This document shows positions 1-10,261 of a DNA stretch of 64,000 bases, in pieces. The stretch is from positions 62,001 through 126,000 of the forward strand of contig JAUJYN010000064.1 of the NCBI GenBank assembly GCA_030737835.1. Direction: 5' to 3'. The notes below the pieces were generated by a model. That model saw only the letters and a list, made by a program, of their open reading frames with translations, had not been told where the DNA came from and did no database searches. The translations under genes and the position numbers were made by a program. Source of the stretch: Acorus gramineus. Its lineage: Eukaryota > Streptophyta > Magnoliopsida > Acorales > Acoraceae. The stretch's first letter is position 1. Every line of letters begins with the position of its first letter.

Positions 1-1901
1 GGAGGTGCTGGCCGAGGTGCTGGACGCGCGGAGGTGCGCGCGGAGGTGCTGGCGCGAGGTGCTGGCGGAGGTGCTGGCGGAGGTGCTGGGGCGCGCGGAG
101 GAGGCGCGGGGCGGGAGCTGTGCGCGAGGCGTGCGCGGGGCGCGGCGGAGCGCGGAGGTGCGCGCGGGGCGCGCGCGGGGCGAGAGCGTGCGCACGGCGT
201 GCGGGGCGCGTGCGGGCTGCCGCGGCTGGGCTCGGTGGACGCGCGGAGCCCCGGGCGGTGCGCGGAGTGCGCGGGCTGAGGCGCGGCGGCGCGTCCGGGC
301 GGTCGGGTGGCCGTGCGGGGGTGCCGAGGGTGTTGGGTGATTAATTTGGGATTTTGGGTGTTTATTTGTGTATGTTATGTATTTTTGGGTGATTGTGGAT
401 TTATACTTACAGTTAATACATTGTCTTGCAGATCTCGACGGACGGTCGCGCGTCGACCCGATTTCTGGTGAGTGGGACAACCCAACCCAGTTTGGGAGGC
501 GTTACATGCTTTGGGCGTGTACCGACCTCCCCTGGGGCGTATAGTTGTATTAACTGTTATTTTATAATCCATGTAAGCATGATGTGTGTGTAGAATTGCA
601 TGCCACCCTAGATTGTGTGTTAGGGACTTGCACCCTTAGGATTGTGCATGAGCCATGCATCCTGCCACCTCGCTATCATGCTAGGAAAGCCCGACCTGTG
701 CATGCGTCCTATTAGTTTGGTTTATTTAGTTAAATGCGAACTGTAATATTAGATAGCATGCTTAGGGAATATAAGGGGGGCCTTGCGAGGTTAACATTGA
801 GACCCGGGTTAGGGTACTCCGTGTTCCTCGTTTGGTTGTCGGATGTCCTACATCGGGACCTCAGGTTACCCTCCCAAGGTCTCTATTTTCCCTTGTATTA
901 TGATTACTAAATGCATGTTCCCCGCATCCTGGTTATGCGCGCTGGTGGAATTCTGAGGAATTCGAGACATTAGAGTCTTAGAGATGTGCTGTCAGCGGAT
1001 CCGATGGATCATATGCGATGGATAGGCTGTTCTGTTCCCCTCGTCGGATCCGTGTAGAGACTACCTCGGCGTTAGACAGGTTGTCCCGTGCAGGGGCTCC
1101 CACTAGTAGGCGCCTCCTGACTTGGAAGGACTGCGCTGAACATGGGAGTGGCCAAACAACCGCGGAGTGAGGAGAGACTATCGGTGGACCAAGGGTAACC
1201 AACAGCCTAGTCAGTCCCAAAAGCCTAGGTCACCTGTTGAGAGGTGAGGGTGAGGGTATGGTGGGCCGGCGATGCGACGACCCACAGGATTATGAATGGA
1301 TGTTTATCAACCCGCTAAGTCCCAACATCCTAGGTCACCTGTTGAGGGTGAGGGTGAGGGTGAGGGTATGGGTTCGGCGATGAACGAACCCCCGGATGGT
1401 GATATTATGCCACTTGTGGCTTATGAATTGATTAAATATGGTTAATATGAACTGTATGCATGGGTTGTGCTATTCACTGAGCGTGTGGCTCACCCCTCGC
1501 ATATTGTCTTTTCAGTGATCTCTGAGGGAGGAGCTTCCCGAGCGACTACACCGGCAGAGGGCAGCGCCGCGTCCCACGAGTTTTGAGGCCATCAGCACCC
1601 TTCTTTCTGTTGTACGTATATGTTCTGTGCTTGGGCACTTAGTTGGATTGTATTTGGATTTTGTTGTGTATATATGGGCATGTTGGCTCTCACAGGACTT
1701 ATGATTATGTATCGAGTCTGTAGTATGTTTTGACTACAGACTCAGTCTTTTAGCTTCCGCATTCGGTGTATATATTATGTCAGCCCTGCTTTTATCTGTG
1801 TGTCATTTTAGTGATTGTTTGTGGTTTATTATTGATTTCCTGTTACTGATATCATATATACACTTGCCGCGTCCCGGGGACGGCCGCCCTGGGGCGTGAC
1901 A
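1..1901 (+). repeat. Left LTR of element A, 3' part
   Basis: Base 1 corresponds to about 7,984 in the right LTR, inside the GC-rich block. The LTR ends TGACA at 1,897-1,901, just before the primer-binding site. It holds the tail of the GC-rich block (1-~340), a 36-nt mini-exon-like segment (432-467) between consensus splice sites, a tandem GGGTGA-rich module (about 1,210-1,400) and a conserved pyrimidine-AG acceptor at 1,514-1,515. Confidence 0.95.
432..467 (+). other. 36-nt mini-exon-like block in left LTR of A
   Basis: Preceded by TTGTCTTGCAG and followed by GTGAGTGGG, both near-perfect plant splice consensus. The same block, always 36 nt, occurs in four other LTR copies: 8,452-8,487; 31,777-31,812; 38,279-38,314; and minus strand 22,668-22,703. 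Its function is inferred; no transcript evidence is available. Confidence 0.6.
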
Positions 1902-1906
1902 AAAGT

Positions 1907-1918
1907 TGGTATCAGAGC
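1907..1918 (+). other. Primer-binding site (initiator Met tRNA)
   Basis: TGGTATCAGAGC, the standard plant primer-binding sequence complementary to the 3' end of initiator methionine tRNA, five bases after the left LTR end. It sets the LTR boundary and the element's orientation. Confidence 0.95.
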
Positions 1919-2020
1919 CTGGTCCTGTCAGAGCCAAGTGTCTTCCTTTCATAGAGATGAGTCCTAGGATTTCTATATGCGTATTCTGATCCTAGTGTCT
2001 GGTTTTCTTAGGTTGCTGAT

Positions 2021-2374
2021 ATGCCTCCTCGCAGAGGACGACGCGGACGTGGCCCCTCTCGACCCTTGGAGGTCTCCGGACCTGCCAGAGTCGAGGATGT
2101 TATCGGTGAGTCCTCAGCCGAGAGGTCAGGACCAGCGCAGGAGCCTCCTGCCTGGGAGCGCGCGATTGCGCGGTTAGCAGATATGGTGGAGACCCAGACG
2201 AGGATGTTAGCAGATCAGGCACGGGAGATACAGGAGCTGCGGGCGGCCCGCGAGGCAGTACCGCAGGTTCCCTTGGCGGCAGATCCGCCTGTAGTGCCTG
2301 ATACACCCCCAGTCCCCGTGGTGGAGATTCCGGCGGCCAGAGTCAGGATCCTCAGGAGAGGGAGATGGGGCTAG
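2021..2374 (+). pseudogene. Gag N-terminal part, element A (frameshifted from the rest)
   Basis: Starts with ATG about 100 bases after the primer-binding site; the start MPPRRGRRGRGPSR is also present in element B (33,749), so this is the family's gag start. It reads an Arg-rich N-terminus, then an acidic and proline-rich stretch with a short coiled-coil-like segment (ETQTRMLADQAREIQELRA). The frame is lost at about 2,335-2,350: the protein continues in the next frame as QDPQERE leading into the following entry, where element B stays in one frame. Gag normally forms the virus-like particle and packages the element's RNA. This break would stop normal Gag translation. Confidence 0.85.
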
Positions 2375-4980
2375 AGGCTGCAGCGAGGGTCCAGCAGAGT
2401 GGACTCTCAGCCTTTCTGAAGCTCCACCCTCCCGAGTTCCAGGGTCAGACAGAGGACCCCCTTGCTCCCGAGAGATGGTTGATGGAGGTGGATACCATCT
2501 TCTCCACGATGCTATGCACAGACCGCCAGAGGGTCTCCCTGGCTGCGTTTATGCTGAAGGGTAGCGCCGCCGAGTGGTGGGCTACTAGATCAGTTGACAT
2601 TCCAGAGGGACTGGAGCAGCTCACCTGGGCGGGTTTCAGGGGATATTTCTTGGAGGAGTATTTCCCCTACTCGACCCGACAGCTAGTGGAGCGGGAGTTT
2701 GAGCAGCTGACACAGGGCACCATGTCCGTCGCTGAGTACTCCACGCGGTTCACGAGGCTGTCCAGGTTCGCTCCAGCCCTGGCGATGGATGAGGTGTCGA
2801 GGTGCCGTCGGTTCGAGCTCGGTCTGAGCAATGCCATCCGAGTGCACGTCACCGCCCAGGGATTCACGAGGTTCTCCGACTTGGTCTCGCGGGCGAAGAC
2901 TGTCGAGAGAGACCTCGGGATCCAGGTGCAGGCTCCGACCCCGCCGACAGACCAGAGGCCACCCAGAGGCCAGGACAGAGGGCAGCGGAAGAAGAAGAGG
3001 GCCCGCTTCGAGCAGTCAGCGGCTCCCTCTCTCCCAGCAGATGTGGTGCCAGCGCGAGGCCCTGCACCCATCGCAGCCGTGCCGGTCCAGTCGAGGCGAC
3101 CGGAGACGAGGCGCTGCTATCACTGTCAGCGCGTCGGGCATATTCTGTATAATTGCCCCGACGCAGGCCGACCGAGAGTGATGCCTCAGCAGCAGCAGCA
3201 GCAGTTGCAGCAGCAGCCGTTCCAGCAGCCGTTTCAGCAGCGCCAGCAGCAGCAGCCTCAGCGCCAGCCGCAGCAGCAGCCTCAGCGTCAGCAGCAGCAG
3301 CCACAGGGTGGCCGTGCTGGTCAGAGGAGGCAGCCAGCGCAGCAGGCGAGGCGTGCCATTGCTCCTCAGCCTCAGTTCGTTCAGGGCCGAGTGGCAGCGC
3401 TTTCGGCAGAGGAGGCCCAGGCATCCGGCAGCGTGGTTAGAGGTACTGTTCAGATCTCCCAGCTTCCTGCTTATGTGCTATTCGATTCCGGAGCCACCCA
3501 CTCGTTCGTGTCTCCCGCTTTCGCGAGACGGACGGGTGTGGCGTCCGCTCCTCTAGATGCTGTGTTAGAGGTAGCATTGCCCGTGGGAGACCGGATTCTC
3601 CTTAGTTCTGTGTACCGAGGGTGCACGGTGGAGATCGCGGATCATGAGTTTCCGGTAGAGCTGGTGGAGCTCGCGATGTCGGATTTTGATGCCATCCTGG
3701 GGATGGATTGGCTTGCAGCTAGTCATGCCAGCATCGACTGTTTCGCCAAGTCGGTGTCGTTCCACCTTCCTGGTCGGAGGTCTTTCCAGTACGTGGGCGA
3801 TCGAGACGTAGCTCCTTTGGGGTTCGTGTCGTCCATGCAGGCGTGGAGACTCCTTCAGGGTGGGTGCGAGGGCTTTCTGGCTTATATTGCTCTGGAGGAT
3901 GCACCGCTGCGGGCAGATATCAGTCAGACTCCAGTCGTGGCAGAGTTTCCTGAGGTTTTCCCCGACGATCTTCCGGGATTACCGCCGGACCGCGCGATTG
4001 AGTTTGAGATCAATCTGCTTCCGGGGACCGAGCCGGTTTCGAGGGCTCCGTACCGGATGGCTCCCGCAGAGCTGAGGGTGCTGAAGGAGCAGTTGGAGGA
4101 GTTGCTGGAGAAGGGCTTCGCACGTCCGAGCGTGTCTCCGTGGGGAGCCCCTGTCCTGTTCGTCCGGAAGAAGGACGGTTCACTGCGGCTGTGTATTGAT
4201 TACAGGCAGTTGAATAAGCGGACAGTGAAGAACAAGTACCCGTTGCCGCGGATCGACGATCTGTTTGACCAGCTTCAGGGAGCGTGTGTCTTTTCCAAGA
4301 TCGATCTCCGCTCGGGGTACTACCAGTTGAAGATCCGGGAGTCAGATATTCCGAAGACGGCCTTTCGCACCCGGTACGGGCACTACGAGTTCAGAGTACT
4401 GCCTTTCGGGTTGACGAACGCGCCGGCGGCCTTCATGGATCTGATGAACCGGGTATTTCGACCCTTCCTCGACTCCTTTGTGGTAGTATTCATCGATGAT
4501 ATATTGGTGTACTCGAGGAGTCTGGAGGAGCACGCTCACCACCTCCGCACTGTTTTGGAGACTCTGGCTGGACATCAGTTGTTCGCCAAGTTCAGCAAGT
4601 GCGAGTTCTGGTTGGAGCGGATGGCCTTTCTGGGCCATGTGATTTCCGGTGAGGGTATAGCTGTGGACCCGGAGAAGACGCTCGCCGTGTCGAATTGGCG
4701 TCGACCGTCGAACCCCACAGAGATTCGTAGCTTCTTGGGCTTGGCGGGTTATTATAGGAGGTTTGTGGAGGGTTTCTCCAAGATAGCCGTTCCTCTTACC
4801 CGCCTCACTCGGAAAGACGTTCGGTTCGAGTGGTCCCCTTCTTGCGAGGAGAGCTTCCAGGAGCTGAAGCGAAGACTCACCTCAGCGCCGGTTCTTACCC
4901 TTCCATCTGGGAGCGGTGGGTTCGCAGTATACAGATGCATCGCAGTTGGGTGTGGGCGGCGTCCTGATGCAGTACGGTAA
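2365..4980 (+). pseudogene. Gag C-terminal part, protease, reverse transcriptase and start of RNase H, element A
   Basis: An 871-residue open frame. In order: a retrotransposon Gag core (about residues 12-190, with ERWLMEVD and AEWWATR); a CCHC zinc knuckle (residues about 251-264, nt 3,115-3,156); a glutamine-rich tract coded by CAG repeats (about 3,185-3,310); an aspartic protease with the active-site motif FDSGATHSF near residue 374; a reverse transcriptase with the FIDD catalytic motif at about residues 709-712 (nt 4,487-4,500) and the NAPAAF motif; then the start of RNase H. The true frame is lost near 4,930, where two bases appear to be missing just before the first RNase H catalytic aspartate. 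The 3' end of this frame is therefore out-of-frame sequence. Gag and Pol were read as one polyprotein, as is usual in this clade. Confidence 0.92.
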
Positions 4981-6823
4981 GGTGGTGGCTTACGCGTCTC
5001 GTCAGTTGAAGCCCCATGAGCAGAACTACCCCACCCATGACCTTGAGTTGGCTGCGATTATATTTGCGCTGAAGATGTGGAGGCATTATCTCTACGGAGA
5101 GGAGTTCGAGCTCTTTACAGATCATAAGAGCTTGACGTATCTGCAGTCTCAGCCGGAGCTCAACATGCGACAGAGGCGTTGGGTTGAGTTCCTGACAGAC
5201 TACGACTGTGACATCGCTTACCATCCGGGTAAGGCGAATGTCGTTGCAGATGCGCTCAGTAGACAGCCCCTGGGCATGGCCGCCCACATGGCTGTCCGTC
5301 GTTGGAGGCTTCTGGAGGAGGCCGCTTGCTGGATCAGTGTTCGGGAGACCCCTGCGGGTGGCTTTCTGGCCAGGCTGGTGGTGCAGCCGGTTCTTCTCGA
5401 TGAGATCCGCACGGCTCAGGCTCAGGACCCGCATTTCATAGTCCTTTCTGAGGGCGTCGCCCGGGGCGAGCGCCAGGACTACCAGATTCGTGCAGACGGG
5501 ATCCTGAGATTCAGAGGCCGAGTGTGCATCCCCGACGACGCAGAGCTGAGGCGGAAGATTCTGGACGAGGCCCATCGCTCGAGGTACACAGTGCACCCTG
5601 GAGGCACGAAGATGTACAGGGGCCTTCGTCGCGGCTACTGGTGGCGCGGGATGAAGACAGATATTGCCAGATTTGTTGCCCGATGCCTAGTATGCCAGCA
5701 GGTGAAGTCGGAGCATCAGCGCCCTGCGGGGAAGCTGCAGTCCATTGAGATCCCTCAGTGGAAGTGGGAGCAGATCACTATGGACTTCGTCTCGGGTTTG
5801 CCGAGGTCACGCTCGGGTCGCGATGCCATCTGGGTGATCGTCGACCGGCTGACGAAGTCTGCTCATTTCCTCCCCATCCGACTCACCGATTCTCTGGACA
5901 CCCTGGCGCAGTTATTCGTCTCCGAGATTGTCCGACTCCATGGCACTCCAGTCAGTATCATTTCTGATCGAGACGCGCGTTTCACTTCGAGGTTCTGGCG
6001 TAGCCTCCAGCACGCCCTTGGTACGAACCTCCACTTCAGTACCGCGTTTCATCCTCAGACGGACGGCCAGTCGGAGAGGACGATCCAGACCCTTGAGGAC
6101 ATGCTGCGGGCCTGTGTGCTCGATTTCGGGGGCAGTTGGGAGAGGCACCTTCCGTTGGTGGAGTTGGCCTACAACAACAGCTATCATTCGAGCATCCGGA
6201 TGGCTCCCTACGAGGCACTTTATGGCCGCAGCTGCAGGTCCCCCCTGTGTTGGGATGAGGTCGGAGAGCGCCAGCTAGAGGGACCAGAGATCATTCACCA
6301 GACCTCCGAGATGGTGAAGACGATCCGCGAGCGTATCCGAGTCGCTCAGAGTCGTCAGAAGAGCTACGCCGACCGCCGTCGCCGTGAGCTCTCCTTCGAG
6401 GTCGGTGATCATGTATTCTTGAAGGTGTCCCCGATGAAGGGCATCTTCCGATTCGGTGTGCGGGGCAAGCTGAGTCCGCGTTTCATTGGGCCTTTCCTCA
6501 TACTCGAGCGAGTTGGAGAGGTGGCCTATCGCATCGCTCTGCCCCCACAGTTGGCTCAGGCCCATGACGTCTTCCACGTCTCGCAGCTGAGGCGATACGT
6601 CCACGATCCTGCCCACATCATTCCGTTCGAGCCGCTCGTCTTCGAGCCGGACTTGTCTTTCGTGGAGCAGCCGATTGAGATCATGGACCGCCGCGAGAAG
6701 AGGCTCCGCACCAAGACCGTCCAGCTGGTCAAGGTGCGATGGCAGCACCGTTCCGGTGCCGAGGCCACCTGGGAGCTCGAGGACGCCATGCGTGACGCGT
6801 ATCCACATCTTTTCCCTTCTTAG
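4916..6823 (+). pseudogene. RNase H, integrase and chromodomain part of Pol, element A
   Basis: Continues Pol in a new frame after the break near 4,930. RNase H has catalytic acids D7, E45 and D69 (frame numbering from nt 4,916). The integrase has an HHCC zinc domain (H220, H227, C257, C260) and a DDE core (D290 in TMDF, D351 in SDRD, E387 in GQSE). The GPF module follows (about 524-545), then a C-terminal chromodomain-like segment (about 586-630) with VKVRWQ and TWELED. Chromodomains guide chromovirus integrases to heterochromatin; this one lacks part of the aromatic cage, as is typical of the plant type II form. The stop at 6,821-6,823 lies 48 bases before the right LTR. Confidence 0.92.
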
Positions 6824-6857
6824 ATGTACTTGTATTTATTTTGAGGACAAAATTTCC

Positions 6858-6871
6858 TAAGGGGGGGAGAA
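6858..6871 (+). other. Polypurine tract of element A
   Basis: A purine run (AAGGGGGGGAGAA) directly before the right LTR start TGTTATATATGTG. It primes plus-strand DNA synthesis in LTR retrotransposons. Element B has a matching tract at 36,758-36,771. Confidence 0.85.
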
Positions 6872-7265
6872 TGTTATATATGTGTCACTTTTTGGCCTAT
6901 TGGCAATCATTGGAGCATTTTTAGCAGTTTTAAAATTTTTAGGGTTTTTTCGATCGGAACCGCATAATTTCAGACTGTTAGCTATCGTCTGAGCTAGAGG
7001 ACTCCGATTGAAAATCTAACTGCATATTATGTGTCCTGGTGCCATTTTAAGCCACTCATGAAAATTTCATCGAATTCTGGCATCGTTTGCAAAAATTTCG
7101 CAGTTCCGGGGCGTATCCGGGTTTTTAAGTCGCGCTCTACTTAAAAGGAATCAAAATATCTACTATTCATCATCTTCCCGACTAGCTTCTCTCTCTCCTC
7201 TCCTCCGATTTTCTTCCGTTCGAGCCCCTTACACCCCTCAAAACCAAAAACCTAAAGCACGGGAA

Positions 7266-7290
7266 GTGTAGATCGGGTCCCGATCTACGC
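7266..7290 (+). promoter_or_regulatory. Conserved leader hairpin in LTR
   Basis: An inverted repeat: GTGTAGATCGGG, one-base spacer, CCCGATCTAC, with the last two arm bases altered in this copy. The full 12-bp arms are kept in both LTRs of B (30,654-30,678 and 37,168-37,192) and in the solo LTR (minus strand, about 24,255-24,279). It lies about 120-130 bases downstream of the TATA-like box, so it would be in the RNA leader. Role unknown; a packaging or dimerisation stem, or a protein-binding palindrome, are options. Confidence 0.65.
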
Positions 7291-7599
7291 TCCGGTGTCT
7301 TCAAATCCAATTCCGACGATCCTAGCCTCCCCGACCTCCCCTCTCTCTCCTCTGTTTCGAGCCAAATCAGGGCCGTGATAGATCGGGGCGTGAGAAGGCT
7401 TGTGGGAAGGGTTTCGGCGCGTGGAGATCCACCGGACACCTCCTCCTCCCCTCGGTAAGCCTCTTTCCCTCTATTTCTTGTCTAGATGATTGCTAGGGGA
7501 GGGTTTTGTGTTTGGGAGGTGGTTGGTGGCGGTGGGGGTCGTCGGAGGGTGGTCGGAGGTGGTTGGAGTGGTCGGGGCAGTGGGAGGGTGGTTGGAGGC

Positions 7600-8356
7600 G
7601 CTCGGCAGGCTGGGGGACTGTCCCGGGCAGCAGGGAGCAGCGGCAGCGGCCAGGCAGCGCGCAGGCCGGGCGCGCGCGGGCATGCGCGCGTGCGTGCGCG
7701 GGTGTGCGTGCGCGCGGCGTGTGCGTGGGTGCGCGGGTCTGGTGCGTGGGGCTGGTCGTGCTGGCGCGCTGGATGGGCTGGGGGCCTCAGGCAGCACAGG
7801 CAACGAGCAGGAGCCGGCTGGGCGTGCGCGCGTGCGTACGCGCGAGCGTGCGCGCGGGCGTGCGCTCGGGGGAGCTGGTCGCGGCGGTGCGAGGCGTGCG
7901 AGCTGCTCGGGTGGTGCTGTGCGCGGGTCTGCTCGTGCAGCTGTGCGCGAGGAGCTGGTCTGGGCGCTGGTCTGGGCGCGCGCGGAGGTGCTGGCCGAGG
8001 TGCTGGACGCGCGAGGTGCGCGCGGAGGTGCTGGCGAGGTGCTGGACGCGCGAGGTGCGCGCGGAGGTGCTGGCCGAGGTGCTGAGCGGAGGTGCTGGCG
8101 GAGGTGCTGGGGCGCGCGCGGAGGAGGCGCGGGGCGAGGAGCTGTGCGCGAGGCGTGCGCGGGCGCGGCGGAGCGCGGAGGTGCGCGCGGGGCGCGCGCG
8201 GGGCGAGGAGCGTGCGCACGGCGTGCGGGGCGCGTGCGGGCTGCCGCGGCTGGGCTCGGTGGACGCGCGGGCCCCGGGCGGTGCGCGGAGTGCGCGGGCT
8301 GAGGCGCGGCGGCGCGTCCGGGCGGTCGGGTGGCCGTGCGGGGGTGCCGAGGGTGT
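7600..8356 (+). repeat. GC-rich, CpG-dense block in right LTR of A
   Basis: Strongly GC-rich sequence made of imperfect short repeats (GAGGTGCTGGC, GGTGCGCGCGG). Equivalent blocks occur at 1-340, 31,020-31,690, 37,510-38,190 and 22,820-23,990 (reverse). Length and repeat number vary between copies. Long open frames here on both strands are a result of stop-poor composition, not genes. It lies between the proposed leader donor and the 36-nt block, so it would be intronic. Confidence 0.85.
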
Positions 8357-10067
8357 TGGGGGTTGGGATCTTTGGGTGTTTGTTTGTGTGTGTTATGTAT
8401 TTTTGGGATAATTGTGGATTTATTCTAACCAGTTAATAACTTGTCTTGCAGATCTCGACGGACGGTCGCGCGTCGACCCGATTTCCGGTGAGTGGGACAA
8501 CCCAACCCAGTTTGGGAGGCGTTACATGCTTTGGGCGTGTACCGTCTACCCCTGGGGCGTATAGCTTGTATTAACTGTTATTTTATAATCCATGTAAGCA
8601 TGATGTGTGTGTAGAATTGCATGCCACCCTAGATTGTGTGATAGGGACTTGCACCCTTAGGATTGTGCATGAGCCATGCATCCTGCCACCTCGCTATCAT
8701 GCTAGGACAGCCCGACCTGTGCATGCGTCCTATTAGTTTGGTTTATTTAATTAAATGCAAACTGTATTAAATTATGGCATGTTTAGGGAATATAAGGGGG
8801 CCTTGCGAGGTTAACATTGAGACCCGGGTTAGGGTACTCCGTGTTCCTCGTTTGGTTGTCGGATGTCCTACATCGGGACCTCAGGTTACCCTCCCAAGGT
8901 CTCTATTTTCCCTTGTATTATGATTACTAAATGCATGTTCCCCGCATCCTGGTTATGCGCGCTGGTGGAATTCTGAGGAATTCGAGACATTAGAGTCTTA
9001 GAGATGTGCTGTCAGCGGATCCGATTGGATCATATGCGATGGATAGGCTGTTCTGTTCCCCTCGTCGGATCCGTGTAGAGACTACCTCGGCGTTAGACAG
9101 GTTGTCCCGTGCAGGGGCTCCCACTAGTAGGCGCCTCCTGACTTGGAAGGACTGCGCTGAACATGGGAGTGGCCAAACAACCGCGGAGTGAGGAGAGACT
9201 ATCGGTGGACCAAGGGTAACCAACAGCCTAGTCAGTCCCAAGAGCCTAGGTCACCTGTTGAGAGGTGAGGGTGAGGGTATGGTGGGCCGGCGATGTGACG
9301 ACCCACAGGATTATGAATGGATGTTTATTAACCCGCTAAGTCCCAATATCCTAGGTCACCTGTTGAGGGTGAGGGTGAGGGTGAGGGTATGGGTTCGGCG
9401 ATGAACGAACCCCCGGATGGTGATATTATGCCACTTGTGGCTTATGAATTGATTAAATGTGGTTAATATGACTGTATGCATGGGTTGTGCTATTCACTGA
9501 GCGTGTGGCTCACCCCTCGCATATTATCTTTTCAGTGATCTCTGAGGGAGGAGCTTCCCGAGCGACTACACCAGCAGAGGGCAGCGCCGCGTCCCACGAG
9601 TTTTGAGGCCATCAGCACCCTTCTTTCTGTTGTACGTATATGTTCTGTGCTTGGGCACTTAGTTGGATTGTATTTGGATTTTGTTGTGTATATATACGGG
9701 CATGTTGGCTCTCACAGGACTTATGATTATGTATCGAGTCTGTAGTATGTTTTTGACTACAGACTCAGTCTTTTAGCTTCCGCATTCGGTGTATATATTA
9801 TGTCAGCCCTGCTTTTATCTGTGTTGTCCTTTTTAGTGATTGTTTATGGTATATTATTGATTTCCTGTTACTGATATCATATATACACTTGCCGTGTCCC
9901 GGGGACGGCCGCCCTGGGGGGTGACACATAGCACCCCTTGAGGGTGTGGATCTGAAATAGCAACGGAGAGGCCATTATTTGGCAAATGGAACCCAACAAT
10001 TACATCAATATTCTCTCTGCAATTTAGCCTCATACACACACCAAAAAGGAAATTATTGCCCGGGAGG

Positions 10068-10261
10068 TTAGTAAGAGTCCTTTGCCTCACGTAGACTAGA
10101 AATAATCATTGCACCAATCCTCTGATACAGCATCCACAAAGGCACAAACTCCACAACCAAACTCCCAAGAGAGAACACAATGGCATTCATGACAGAGAGA
10201 GATTTTGACTGTTGCCTATTTCTCTTGGTAATGATCTGATCAATGACGGACTTCATCATAT
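10068..10261 (-). CDS. Possible alternative last exon of TLP1 or remnant of another gene
   Basis: A minus-strand open stretch of 63 codons after an AG at 10,263-10,262, ending in TAA at 10,068. The peptide has a basic start (TKRNRQQSK) and then one hydrophobic segment (VMNAIVFSLGSLVVEFVPLWML), so it could be a membrane-anchored tail. The last TLP1 exon contains a perfect GTAAGT donor at 10,849-10,844; joining it to this exon stays in frame and would replace the last residues CKSS with this tail. I do not recognise the peptide. It may instead be the last exon of an unrelated gene cut off by the insertion of element A at 9,926. Confidence 0.35.

Larger units (their letters stand above)
1..9926 (+). 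mobile_element. Tekay-type chromovirus LTR retrotransposon, copy A (left end cut by window)
   Basis: A Ty3/gypsy element in plus orientation. Seen: a truncated left LTR to 1,901, a primer-binding site matching initiator-Met tRNA, gag, protease, reverse transcriptase, RNase H, integrase and a C-terminal chromodomain-like tail, a polypurine tract, and a complete right LTR. Domain order, the chromodomain tail and the very long LTRs fit the Tekay (Del) clade of plant chromoviruses. Both LTRs are very similar where they overlap, so insertion is fairly recent, but gag-pol has two frameshifts and this copy is probably not autonomous now. The left target-site duplication lies outside the window; the five bases after the right LTR are CATAG. 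About 1.1 kb of the left LTR is missing, judged from the right LTR. Confidence 0.95.
6872..9926 (+). repeat. Right LTR of element A (3,055 bp)
   Basis: Begins TGTTATATATGTGTCAC and ends TGACA. Layout: a TATA-like CTACTTAAAAGG near 7,136-7,148, a CT-rich leader, a hairpin (7,266-7,289), a consensus splice donor (CTCG then GTAAGC, GT at 7,455), a GC-rich CpG-dense block (about 7,600-8,350), the 36-nt mini-exon block (8,452-8,487), GGGTGA-rich tandem modules (about 9,240-9,400) and a pyrimidine-AG acceptor (9,534-9,535). It ends 910 bp past the stop codon of TLP1, pointing into it, so read-through transcripts would be antisense to that gene. Confidence 0.95.

Noticed and set aside
1340-1370. Telomere-like GGGTGA repeats
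   Set aside because: The plant telomere unit is TTTAGGG. These are short LTR-internal repeats, present at the same place in each LTR copy.
3153-3440. Alternative frames over the CAG-rich tract in gag
   Set aside because: Shadow frames of the glutamine tract in the real Gag reading frame.
7482-8411. Long open frames (up to ~300 codons) on both strands of the GC-rich LTR block, also at 22,896-24,062, 30,873-31,748 and 37,204-38,250
   Set aside because: All frames are open because stop codons are rare in this composition. The peptides are Arg/Ala/Gly/Pro repeats, differ by frame between copies and have indels that shift frame between the two LTRs of one element.
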